The position numbers were made by a program, and so were the translations under genes. The notes beneath the pieces are model-generated. The model did no database searches and was not told the DNA's origin. It saw only the letters and a program-made list of their open reading frames with translations. A DNA stretch of 6,612 nucleotides, taken from NCBI GenBank assembly GCA_013316395.1, contig WSMU01000036.1, positions 1-6,612 of the forward strand, in the 5' to 3' direction. Positions 1 to 5,448 of this stretch are shown in pieces (positions within the stretch are counted from its first letter, which is position 1; the number at the start of each line of letters is the position of its first letter). Origin of the DNA: Alphaproteobacteria bacterium (GTDB taxonomy: Bacteria > Pseudomonadota > Alphaproteobacteria > Rs-D84).

Positions 1-44
1 ATCATGCAATAATCAATATACAATCACTAAAATAAATTGTGCAG
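1..44. other. AT-rich window edge, no gene seen
   Basis: This short AT-rich stretch has stop codons in the plus frames and no recognisable coding or RNA signal. It lies just before a plus-strand terminator, so it is probably the 3' untranslated end of a gene that lies off the left edge. The identity of that gene cannot be seen. Confidence 0.4.
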
Positions 45-73
45 AAACGCCCGGGCCAGTCCCCCGGGCGTTT
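45..73 (+). terminator. Rho-independent terminator of an upstream plus-strand transcript
   Basis: An 11-base-pair perfect stem (AAACGCCCGGG at 45-55 with CCCGGGCGTTT at 63-73) encloses a 7-base loop. It is followed by TTTT and, after ACAA, a second T run. The T-rich tract lies on the plus-strand side only, because the minus-strand side continues with CTGCACA. It therefore most likely ends a gene off the left edge and separates it from trpS. An attenuator for trpS is less likely: no TGG codon occurs between here and the trpS start, so no Trp-rich leader peptide is present. Confidence 0.8.
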
Positions 74-83
74 TACAATTTTT

Positions 84-142
84 TATAATTTCAGCTTTCA
101 TTTTTCTCGCGAACGCATTAACATATAAAAATAAGCTAAGGG
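84..142 (+). promoter_or_regulatory. trpS leader: candidate -10 boxes and ribosome binding site
   Basis: The interval between the terminator and trpS holds a perfect TATAAT at 84-89 and a TATAAA at 124-129. Neither has a convincing -35 box at the usual distance, so the promoter choice is open. AAGGG at 138-142, 8 bases before the ATG at 151, is a reasonable Shine-Dalgarno sequence and supports that start over the in-frame TTG at 37, which would place the terminator hairpin inside the coding region. Confidence 0.35.
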
Positions 143-150
143 TATTTATT

Positions 151-1143
151 ATGTCAGATAAAATTGTTTTAACCGGTATCAAACCAACCGGCACGCTGCA
201 TCTGGGGAATTACGTAGGTGCGCTAAAGCCGTTGGTGGAAATGTCAAAGTCAAATACTACGTTTATGTTTATCGCTGATTTGCATGCGCTTAACTTTATG
301 CGCGATGCCGCGGCGCTGCGCCGCCATACGTATGAAATAGCGGCAATTTTGGTGGCGCTGGGCCTGGATTTGAAAAACGCGGTTTTGTTTCGTCAATCTG
401 ATATAGTTCAGGTGCCGCAGCTTTCAAATATGCTGATGAATGTCACGCCAAAGGGATTGATGAATCGTGCGCATTCATATAAGGCCGCCATGGATAAAAA
501 CGCCGCGGCGGGCTTGGATACTGATGCGGGTGTGAATATGGGGCTTTATACATACCCCGTACTTATGGCGGCGGATATTTTGCTATATAACGCGGATATT
601 GTACCAGTTGGTGCCGACCAAAAGCAGCATGTTGAATTCGCACGTGATATTGCCGGCTATTTTAATAATATTTACGGTGAAACATTTAAGATGCCCGAGC
701 CTGTAATCGGTGCCGACACTGGAATTATTCCGGGGTTGGACGGCCGCAAGATGAGCAAATCATATGATAACATTATTCCGCTCTTTGCCCCCAGTGCCGA
801 GCTAAAAAAGAAAATCATGCGAATTATCACAGACAGCAAGCTGCCCGAAGAGCCAAAAGACCCCGACACATCCACGATATTCCAGTTGTACAAGCATTTT
901 GCAACCGCCCAAGAAGTTGCCGCATTCCGTGACAAGTTTGTTGCCGGCGGCATGGGGTATGGCACGGCAAAAACAATTCTGTTTGAAAAGATAGACAGTG
1001 CATTGGCTGCGCCGCGGGCCGAGTATGAGCGCCTGATGGCAAATACAGACCTGCTGGATAAAATATTGGTCGACGGTGCGGCACGTGCGCGCGCCGTTGC
1101 GGAGCAAACGTATGCGCGTGCACATCGCGCCATGCTGGGCTAA
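151..1143 (+). CDS. trpS: Tryptophanyl-tRNA synthetase
   Basis: This 330-residue class Ic aminoacyl-tRNA synthetase charges tRNA-Trp with tryptophan, using ATP, in the cytoplasm. The length matches the bacterial family (about 330). The HIGH-type signature is HLGN at 17-20, and the KMSKS loop is exact at 200-204. GADQ lies at 154-157, followed by KQH. The Asp of MAADILLY (D142) aligns by eye with the Asp that contacts the indole nitrogen in Geobacillus TrpRS. The start is set by family alignment (MSDKIVLTG) and by the AAGGG site 8 bases upstream. Two oddities: the segment usually read as NRMTQFK in proteobacteria is here NRAHSYKAAMDK, and the protein contains no tryptophan at all. A SIMPL gene follows after 40 bases, probably in the same transcript. 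Confidence 0.97.
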   Translation: MSDKIVLTGIKPTGTLHLGNYVGALKPLVEMSKSNTTFMFIADLHALNFMRDAAALRRHTYEIAAILVALGLDLKNAVLFRQSDIVQVPQLSNMLMNVTPKGLMNRAHSYKAAMDKNAAAGLDTDAGVNMGLYTYPVLMAADILLYNADIVPVGADQKQHVEFARDIAGYFNNIYGETFKMPEPVIGADTGIIPGLDGRKMSKSYDNIIPLFAPSAELKKKIMRIITDSKLPEEPKDPDTSTIFQLYKHFATAQEVAAFRDKFVAGGMGYGTAKTILFEKIDSALAAPRAEYERLMANTDLLDKILVDGAARARAVAEQTYARAHRAMLG

Positions 1144-1168
1144 GTTATTTTTATAACAAAACAAAAAA

Positions 1169-1174
1169 AGGAGG
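1169..1174 (+). promoter_or_regulatory. Strong Shine-Dalgarno of the SIMPL gene
   Basis: A consensus AGGAGG lies 9 bases before the ATG at 1184, with a second AAGGA closer to the start. It is the strongest ribosome binding site on the plus strand of this window and fixes the start of the SIMPL protein. It also suggests that this gene is translated independently of trpS even if it shares the trpS transcript. Confidence 0.8.
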
Positions 1175-1183
1175 AGAAGGAAG

Positions 1184-1924
1184 ATGAACACAAACAAAAA
1201 AATAATACTAATTGCGGCTGTTGTTGTTTCGGCGGCACTATTGCTGCTTTGTGGTGGCCGGTCAGAGCAAAAGGTCCCGCGCACGATATCGGTCAGCGGT
1301 GAATGCCTGACAACTGCCCCAAAAGACAGAACGGCTATAACTCTGCGTGTTACAACGTTGGATAAATCGGCGGCTGCCTCCATGAAGCAGGCGTCGGCCA
1401 AAATGGCGGAAATAACGGCCTACTTGAAAAAGCAGGATGTTAAAATGCAGACAACACAGTTTGATTCTTATGAAAAGACGGAATGGGACCGCACCGCACA
1501 AAAGTCCATAGTATTGGGTATTGAAACAAATATCGCAGTCGAGGTTTCCGCCGACAGCATTGATACAATAGAAAAAATCCTGACCCAGTTTGCCGGCCAG
1601 CAGAATGTTTATTCTGAAAATCTGCGCATGTTCACCAGCTCTGAGGCAATGAAGCCGGTCTTGGAAAAATGCCTGGGTGTTGCGGTTGAAAATGCCCGTG
1701 GTCGCGCCAATGCTTTGGCGGCCGGCGACGGACGTCGTGCGGGTAAGCTGTTGGCGATTGAATACGGCGCATCCACTTCAAATGTTGCGCGTCCGACATC
1801 CAATTTCCTGCGCAGTGCCAAGATGGCAATGACCGAAGAGGCGGGGGCTTATGCCGGCGGTGGCATCGTTGCCCAGGATACACAGGTAACAGTTAATGTA
1901 TCCGCGGTATTTGAAATAAAATAA
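1184..1924 (+). CDS. SIMPL (DUF541/YggE-like) domain envelope protein
   Basis: This 246-residue protein has the same length as E. coli YggE. Residues 5-6 are lysines, followed by a hydrophobic stretch at 7-23 that is a signal peptide or uncleaved membrane anchor. Cys23 is preceded by Leu, so it does not fit a lipobox. The rest looks like a SIMPL domain: a first strand TISVSGE (35-40), ITLRVTT (52-58), a helical KMAEITAYLKK segment (73-83), and a C-terminal block with the typical ALAAGDGRRAGKLLAIEYG (177-195) and closing strand VTVNVSAVFEI. SIMPL proteins are periplasmic or membrane-bound. E. coli YggE is linked to oxidative-stress protection, and Brucella BP26 forms a large oligomer, but no biochemical reaction is established. 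The gene sits between trpS and xerC, with a strong ribosome binding site. The family call is firm, the role is not. Confidence 0.88.
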   Translation: MNTNKKIILIAAVVVSAALLLLCGGRSEQKVPRTISVSGECLTTAPKDRTAITLRVTTLDKSAAASMKQASAKMAEITAYLKKQDVKMQTTQFDSYEKTEWDRTAQKSIVLGIETNIAVEVSADSIDTIEKILTQFAGQQNVYSENLRMFTSSEAMKPVLEKCLGVAVENARGRANALAAGDGRRAGKLLAIEYGASTSNVARPTSNFLRSAKMAMTEEAGAYAGGGIVAQDTQVTVNVSAVFEIK

Positions 1925-1927
1925 AAA

Positions 1928-2854
1928 ATGAATCAGGTCGTCACCGAATTTATCAACTATCTGGCGCAGACAAAAAACTATTCTGCGCATACGGTGGCGG
2001 CCTATGATGCAGATATCCAAGATTTTTTGCATTTTTATACAGATTACGCAGGCGCTGCGCCGCAATTGGATGATATGGCACGGGCGGACACACTATGCTT
2101 TCGTGCGTGGTTGGCATCGCGCGCACGTCGCCAGATGGCGCATAAATCGACAGCTCGTGCAATGTCGTCTATGCGAACTTTTTACAGATTCCTAAAGAAG
2201 CGTTATAATATCTCGAATGATGCCATCGGCTTAATATCGTCGCCCAAAATTCCGCGCAAGGTATCCAAAGCCATAGAGCCAGCCGATGTATCAAATATGC
2301 ATGATGCTATCAAGGCCATAGACTCCGCAGAGCCGTGGCTGGCCGCCCGCGATTGGGCTTTGGTTGTACTGATATTCGGTTGCGGCCTGCGTATATCGGA
2401 GGCGCTGTCGCTACAGAATCGTGACGTTTCAGGGCGTCCGAATGTTCTGCGTATAACGGGTAAGGGTAACAAGCAGCGAATTGTCCCTATACTGGCCCCG
2501 GTATATGATGCGCTTGAAAAATATATAGCGCTGCGTCCGTTCGGCGCCGCCCCAGAAGATTTTTTGTTTCGCAGTGTTCGTGGTCTGCCAATGACGCCGC
2601 GTATGGCGCAAAAGGTGGTGGAAAACCTGCGCAATTATTTGCAACTGCCGGACTATGTAACGCCGCATGCATTGCGTCATACTTTTGCAACGGCATTATT
2701 GTCAGGGGGCGCGGACCTGCGCAGCCTGCAGGAACTGCTGGGCCATTCGTCTTTGTCCACAACCCAGCTATATACCCGTGTAAACATGGATGAGATTGCA
2801 AATATATACGCGCACGCACATCCGCGTTCAAACCCTCATTCCGATATAGAATAA
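1928..2854 (+). CDS. xerC: Tyrosine recombinase XerC
   Basis: This 308-residue site-specific recombinase is expected to act with XerD at the dif site to resolve chromosome dimers at division. The N-terminal SAM-like DNA-binding domain spans roughly 1-95 (YLAQTKNYSAHTVAAYDADI is the classic opening), and the catalytic domain follows. All six active-site residues are visible: R155 (GCGLR), K179 (GKGNKQR), H247 and R250 (HALRHTFAT), H273 (LLGH) and the nucleophile Y282. Each is shifted by exactly +7 from the E. coli XerC numbering I recall (148, 172, 240, 243, 266, 275). The K-to-H spacing of 68 fits XerC better than XerD (72). The start lies 3 bases after the SIMPL stop without a Shine-Dalgarno, suggesting translational coupling. 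A phage or integron integrase is unlikely because there is no mobile context. No dif site was recognised in the window. Confidence 0.93.
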   Translation: MNQVVTEFINYLAQTKNYSAHTVAAYDADIQDFLHFYTDYAGAAPQLDDMARADTLCFRAWLASRARRQMAHKSTARAMSSMRTFYRFLKKRYNISNDAIGLISSPKIPRKVSKAIEPADVSNMHDAIKAIDSAEPWLAARDWALVVLIFGCGLRISEALSLQNRDVSGRPNVLRITGKGNKQRIVPILAPVYDALEKYIALRPFGAAPEDFLFRSVRGLPMTPRMAQKVVENLRNYLQLPDYVTPHALRHTFATALLSGGADLRSLQELLGHSSLSTTQLYTRVNMDEIANIYAHAHPRSNPHSDIE

Positions 2855-2878
2855 AACACCGCCAATAGGCGGTGTTTT
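2853..2878. terminator. Bidirectional terminator between xerC and the small membrane-protein gene
   Basis: A perfect 11-base-pair stem (AAAACACCGCC at 2853-2863 with GGCGGTGTTTT at 2868-2878) carries an AATA tetraloop. On both strands the hairpin ends in a T run, so it can stop the plus-strand trpS-SIMPL-xerC transcript and the converging minus-strand transcript. The xerC TAA (2852-2854) and the TAA of the minus-strand gene (2878-2880) both lie at the base of the stem. Confidence 0.88.
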
Positions 2879-3192
2879 TAAAATTCCATTAGCTTTACCT
2901 GGCCCGGGTTGTTTTCAGATGGCTTCTTTTTAAATATATAATACATTGCCCCCACGAATACGGCGCCAACCGCAACAGAAATTACAACTATTTCGCCGGT
3001 ATTCTTGTGCTTTTTTGATTTCGTAGGCGCATTTGCAGGGCAGTAAACAAGCTGGCCGTTTTCCCAGCACATATTAGGGCTGCTGGGCAGATTGTCGTAT
3101 TGCGGCAGGTCGCCTTCCGGTCGGCTCGCGTTTGCATTTATGGGCAAAGCAAATGCCAGTGCAAATATTAGTGCGACAAATATCTTATTCAT
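2878..3192 (-). CDS. Small exported single-pass membrane protein, unrecognised
   Basis: I do not recognise this 104-residue protein. Residues 1-22 form a signal peptide (MNKIFVALIFALAFALP core, ending in an ANA cleavage site before Ser23). Residues 23-66 are a polar, proline-rich exported segment with two cysteines, C42 and C51, which could form a disulfide. Residues 68-87 form one hydrophobic helix, followed by KKK at 88-90 and a short polar tail ending KLMEF. By the positive-inside rule the N-terminal part would be periplasmic and the tail cytoplasmic. The ATG at 3192 is chosen because AAAGGGG lies 6 bases upstream and because it begins a clean signal peptide. An in-frame TTG at 3264 would add 24 residues without such support. 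The gene stands alone between its own candidate promoter and a shared terminator. Confidence 0.75.
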   Translation of the reverse strand: MNKIFVALIFALAFALPINANASRPEGDLPQYDNLPSSPNMCWENGQLVYCPANAPTKSKKHKNTGEIVVISVAVGAVFVGAMYYIFKKKPSENNPGQVKLMEF

Positions 3193-3198
3193 AAAACA

Positions 3199-3205
3199 CC
3201 CCTTT
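3199..3205 (-). promoter_or_regulatory. Ribosome binding site deciding the start of the small membrane protein
   Basis: Read on the minus strand, AAAGGGG is placed 6 bases before the ATG at 3192. This purine-rich site favours the 104-residue form over longer forms starting at the in-frame ATG at 3213 or TTG at 3264. Confidence 0.65.
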
Positions 3206-3237
3206 CCCTGCATAGGTATAATAGCTGCATCGAATAT

Positions 3238-3264
3238 ATTATACAAGAAAAATAAATCCGCCAA
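3238..3264 (-). promoter_or_regulatory. Candidate sigma-70 promoter of the small membrane-protein gene
   Basis: On the minus strand a perfect TATAAT occupies 3243-3238. The best -35 candidate is TTGGCG at 3264-3259 with a short 15-base spacer, so the -35 part is weak. Transcription would begin near 3231 and give a leader of about 38 bases before the ATG at 3192. The -35 region lies inside the hairpin that ends smpB. Confidence 0.4.
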
Positions 3265-3280
3265 AAACAGCGGTTTTATT
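3251..3280 (-). terminator. Probable terminator downstream of smpB
   Basis: A hairpin begins 2 bases after the smpB stop. The core is 4 GC pairs (3258-3261 with 3270-3273) around an 8-base loop, extended across one T-T mismatch by 6 AT pairs (3251-3256 with 3275-3280). On the minus strand the descending arm is T-rich and runs on into TTTC. The stem is weaker than the other two terminators in the window, so leakage into the next gene is possible. Confidence 0.55.
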
Positions 3281-3282
3281 TT

Positions 3283-3753
3283 TTATCCATTCTTAAGAAT
3301 TCTTGCTTTGTTTTTATCCCATTCGCGACGTTTAATAGTCTCGCGCTTATCGATTTTATTTTTTCCGTATCCAACCCCCAGTAAAACTTTCAAGCGTCCG
3401 CGATTATTAAAGTATAGTTTCAGTGGGACAATAGTTGCACCTTTATCCTGCAGTTTCCCGGCCAGGCGGTTTATCTGGGCCCGATGCAGCAGTAACTGGC
3501 GTGGACGTCGTTCGTCAAAGTTGGTAATGCGTGCTGCCGTTGGCAGTTTTTGAATCTCAACCCCGGCCAGCATAAGGTTGTCGTCCCGTTTTTGAACAAA
3601 TCCGTCAACTATATTAACCAGGCCATATCTAATAGATTTTATTTCCGCACCGGTCAATGCGATGCCAGCCTCTATCGTGTCTTCGATAGAGTATGCAAAT
3701 CGCGCCTTGCGATTTTCTGAAACCTGACCTGATTTAATAATTTGCCGTGCCAT
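3283..3753 (-). CDS. smpB: SsrA-binding protein SmpB
   Basis: This 156-residue protein binds tmRNA and brings it to stalled ribosomes for trans-translation in the cytoplasm. Family landmarks appear in order: ENRKARFAY (13-21), GIALTGAEIKSIR (30-42), RRPRQLLLHRAQINRL (82-97), LKLYFNNRGRLKVLLGV (111-127), and the basic C-terminal tail with DKRETIKRREW (135-145) ending KARILKNG. The tail's DKR and Trp are kept. The position before DKR, His in E. coli SmpB as I recall, is Ile134 here. The ATG at 3753 is chosen because MARQ begins like a normal SmpB. An in-frame TTG at 3789 would add 12 residues but overlaps a good -35 box. No Shine-Dalgarno precedes the ATG. The gene is last in the dacA-holB-tatD-smpB run, 39 bases after tatD. 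Confidence 0.96.
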   Translation of the reverse strand: MARQIIKSGQVSENRKARFAYSIEDTIEAGIALTGAEIKSIRYGLVNIVDGFVQKRDDNLMLAGVEIQKLPTAARITNFDERRPRQLLLHRAQINRLAGKLQDKGATIVPLKLYFNNRGRLKVLLGVGYGKNKIDKRETIKRREWDKNKARILKNG

Positions 3754-3760
3754 GGTTGTT

Positions 3761-3789
3761 ATTTTACCGTCTTGCCGTGTGAAAATCAA
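3761..3789 (-). promoter_or_regulatory. Candidate sigma-70 promoter for leaderless smpB
   Basis: On the minus strand TTGATT (3789-3784) and TAAAAT (3766-3761) are separated by exactly 17 bases. They match the TTGACA and TATAAT consensus at 4 and 5 of 6 positions. A transcript starting about 7 bases after the -10 box would begin at or next to the A of the smpB ATG (3753). That would make the mRNA leaderless, in keeping with the absence of a Shine-Dalgarno. The -35 box abuts the end of tatD, so smpB could have this promoter in addition to read-through. Confidence 0.5.
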
Positions 3790-3792
3790 ATG

Positions 3793-4554
3793 CTATGATA
3801 ATGGTATTTTAGGATAAAGAGCCCGCACATTTTCCAGCAGGATTTTATCCAACTCGTCCAATGGTATTCCGTGCAGGTCGGCCAAAACACGTGCCGTATC
3901 GGTAACCATAAAAGGTTCGCACGGTTTTCCGCGATGCGGTACCGGTGCACAGTATGGGCCGTCTGTTTCAACTACAATTCTGTTAATTGGTATTTTCTTA
4001 AAAGTTTCGCGTATTTCGTCCGAGTTTTTAAAGGTTATAATTCCACTGGCTGAAAAGAAAAAGCCGCGGTCTAACATTTTTTTTGCCAAATCCCATGAAC
4101 TGGTATAGCAGTGCATTACGCCACTTACATCGCCTTTCAAGATTTGTGCAGTGTCATCTTCTGCCTCACGCGTGTGAATCGCCACAGGCAATCCTGCGCC
4201 ACGGGCAATATCAAGCTGCTGCAAAAACAAGTCAATCTGGGCCATTCGATTGTCCGCCCCATAATGATAGTCCAGACCAATTTCACCAACACCCACAACG
4301 CGCGGATGGTGCAACTGGGCATGGGTCAGGTGCCGTGCGGCATCTGCGCCGGCATATTCCGGATGGATGCCGATTGTTGCAAAAACGTTTTCATGTGTTG
4401 CTGCAATGCAAAGTGCCGCATCAATATCGGCTGGGTCCGCGGTCGGACAAATAATTGTGCCCACGCCTGCATCGTGTGCGCGCTGCAATACCGCGTGCAG
4501 GTTTTCGCCCGACATGGTCGGGTCCGTTAAATGACAGTGGGTATCTACAAGCAT
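3793..4554 (-). CDS. tatD: TatD family metal-dependent hydrolase (DNase)
   Basis: This 253-residue TIM-barrel hydrolase belongs to a family of metal-dependent nucleases. E. coli TatD has 3'-5' exonuclease activity on single-stranded DNA and RNA and is linked to DNA repair. The metal ligands are visible: H6 and H8 in DTHCHLTD, E91 in GVGEIGLDYH, H127 in AIHTRE, H148 in MHCYTSS, and D198 in VVETDGPY, followed by the hallmark APVPHRGK. Despite the name the family is not part of the twin-arginine translocase. Length is normal. Its ATG lies inside the end of holB, with a 10-base overlap, and only a weak GCGGA precedes it, which suggests translational coupling. In many alphaproteobacteria tatD follows metG in this cluster, and metG is absent here. 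The closely related YcfH-type proteins cannot be separated from TatD by eye, so the symbol denotes the family. Confidence 0.93.
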   Translation of the reverse strand: MLVDTHCHLTDPTMSGENLHAVLQRAHDAGVGTIICPTADPADIDAALCIAATHENVFATIGIHPEYAGADAARHLTHAQLHHPRVVGVGEIGLDYHYGADNRMAQIDLFLQQLDIARGAGLPVAIHTREAEDDTAQILKGDVSGVMHCYTSSWDLAKKMLDRGFFFSASGIITFKNSDEIRETFKKIPINRIVVETDGPYCAPVPHRGKPCEPFMVTDTARVLADLHGIPLDELDKILLENVRALYPKIPLS

Positions 4555-5447
4555 TTTTTGATGTCCGCAATAATTTTAAATACAGCTATTTCAGGTTCCA
4601 GGTTTACGCGTGCAATATCTGCGATTGCATGTGTTACGGCCGGATATATCGACGCCAAGCCAAATGCCGCCACCGCATCCAGTAATATTCCATGCAGCGC
4701 GGGATTGGGGGCAATTTTCTTTGCCATTGCCATTATATCGCCATATCCGGTGCGTGGATTTTTCAGTAGTTCTACCAAATCCTCATATATAACGTCGCCA
4801 CCTGATGATTTAAGTGCTGCAATTTTACCAAAACTGCCGTTCGCCAGCTTCAGTGTCGCGGTACTGATATCGGCATCGGGAATAAACTTCGCGCACAGTT
4901 CGCGCAACTGTGAAATCGTAAGAGGGCGCAGTTTTTCAACCCGTGCGCGTGACCGCACCGTGGGTAACACATTGGCCAGTTGATGTGTTACCAGCAAGAA
5001 AAGTGTTTTTGCCGGTGGCTCTTCCAGCAGCTTTAATATTGCATTGGATGCGGCGGTGTTTAATTCATCCACAGAATCAATCAGAACGACGCGCCATTCG
5101 CCAGACATTGACGACATGCGCATGCGATCAATCATGGCGCGCACAGTATATACTGATATTACTTTTCCATCTGATTTGTTCTTTCCGTCTTTGTCTATAT
5201 TTCGCGCCTGGTCGATTATAAAAAAGTCGCCGACATTTCCATAAACTATTTTGGCGATTTTATATGCCAGCGTCGCCTTGCCGATGCCTTTGGGCCCGGT
5301 CAGCATCCATACCGGATGAATAGGGTGCGTATCACGCGCGGCCCATGCATTCATAAATGATTCCAGCACGTCGCAATGTCCGACCAGGCTGTCGTTATCC
5401 ATTGGGTCCGGAAAAGAGTAGGCTGGGGTCGCCTTCTTTGGTGCCAT
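4545..5447 (-). CDS. holB: DNA polymerase III subunit delta' (clamp loader)
   Basis: This 300-residue AAA+ protein is the stationary delta' subunit of the clamp loader, which places the sliding clamp on primed DNA. A Walker-A-like GPKGIGKA lies at 51-58, the Walker-B-like strand RVVLIDSVDELN at 119-130, and the family block AASNAILKLLEEPP at 132-145. LLVTHQLANVLPTVRSRA follows at 151-168. The sensor/arginine-finger motif SRC is SRA here (166-168) with the Arg kept. The four-cysteine zinc module known from E. coli delta' is absent: no Cys lies between residues 26 and 184. The linker between Walker A and the next conserved block is short. The ATG at 5447 is supported by GGAGG 8 bases upstream. 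It follows dacA after one base and overlaps tatD by 10 bases. DnaX (gamma/tau) is excluded by length and overall pattern. Confidence 0.93.
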   Translation of the reverse strand: MAPKKATPAYSFPDPMDNDSLVGHCDVLESFMNAWAARDTHPIHPVWMLTGPKGIGKATLAYKIAKIVYGNVGDFFIIDQARNIDKDGKNKSDGKVISVYTVRAMIDRMRMSSMSGEWRVVLIDSVDELNTAASNAILKLLEEPPAKTLFLLVTHQLANVLPTVRSRARVEKLRPLTISQLRELCAKFIPDADISTATLKLANGSFGKIAALKSSGGDVIYEDLVELLKNPRTGYGDIMAMAKKIAPNPALHGILLDAVAAFGLASIYPAVTHAIADIARVNLEPEIAVFKIIADIKKCL

Positions 5448-5448
5448 A

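Noticed and set aside
45..150. Trp-responsive attenuator or T-box leader in front of trpS
   Set aside because: No Trp codon occurs in the leader, no T-box-like features are seen, and the only strong hairpin lies before any plausible trpS promoter.
1144..1157. Inverted repeat GTTAT-TTTT-ATAAC just after trpS
   Set aside because: The stem is only 5 mostly AT pairs and is followed by A-rich rather than T-rich sequence, so it is not a credible terminator or attenuator.
1184..1260. SIMPL protein as a lipoprotein acylated at Cys23
   Set aside because: The residue before the Cys is Leu, while a lipobox needs Gly, Ala or Ser at that position. A membrane anchor or ordinary signal peptide fits better.
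802..1401. A 199-codon open frame on the minus strand opposite the end of trpS and the start of the SIMPL gene
   Set aside because: It lies antisense to two well-supported genes, has no ribosome binding site I can see, and its translation has a cysteine- and arginine-rich, low-complexity look with no family resemblance.
3217..3222. Plus-strand TATAAT in the spacer upstream of the small membrane-protein gene
   Set aside because: No plus-strand gene lies downstream and no -35 box precedes it. It is likely chance in an AT-rich spacer.
3092..3553. A 153-codon plus-strand open frame opposite smpB and the small membrane-protein gene
   Set aside because: It is the complement of smpB, whose motifs are unmistakable, and it crosses the smpB terminator hairpin. 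It is a shadow frame.
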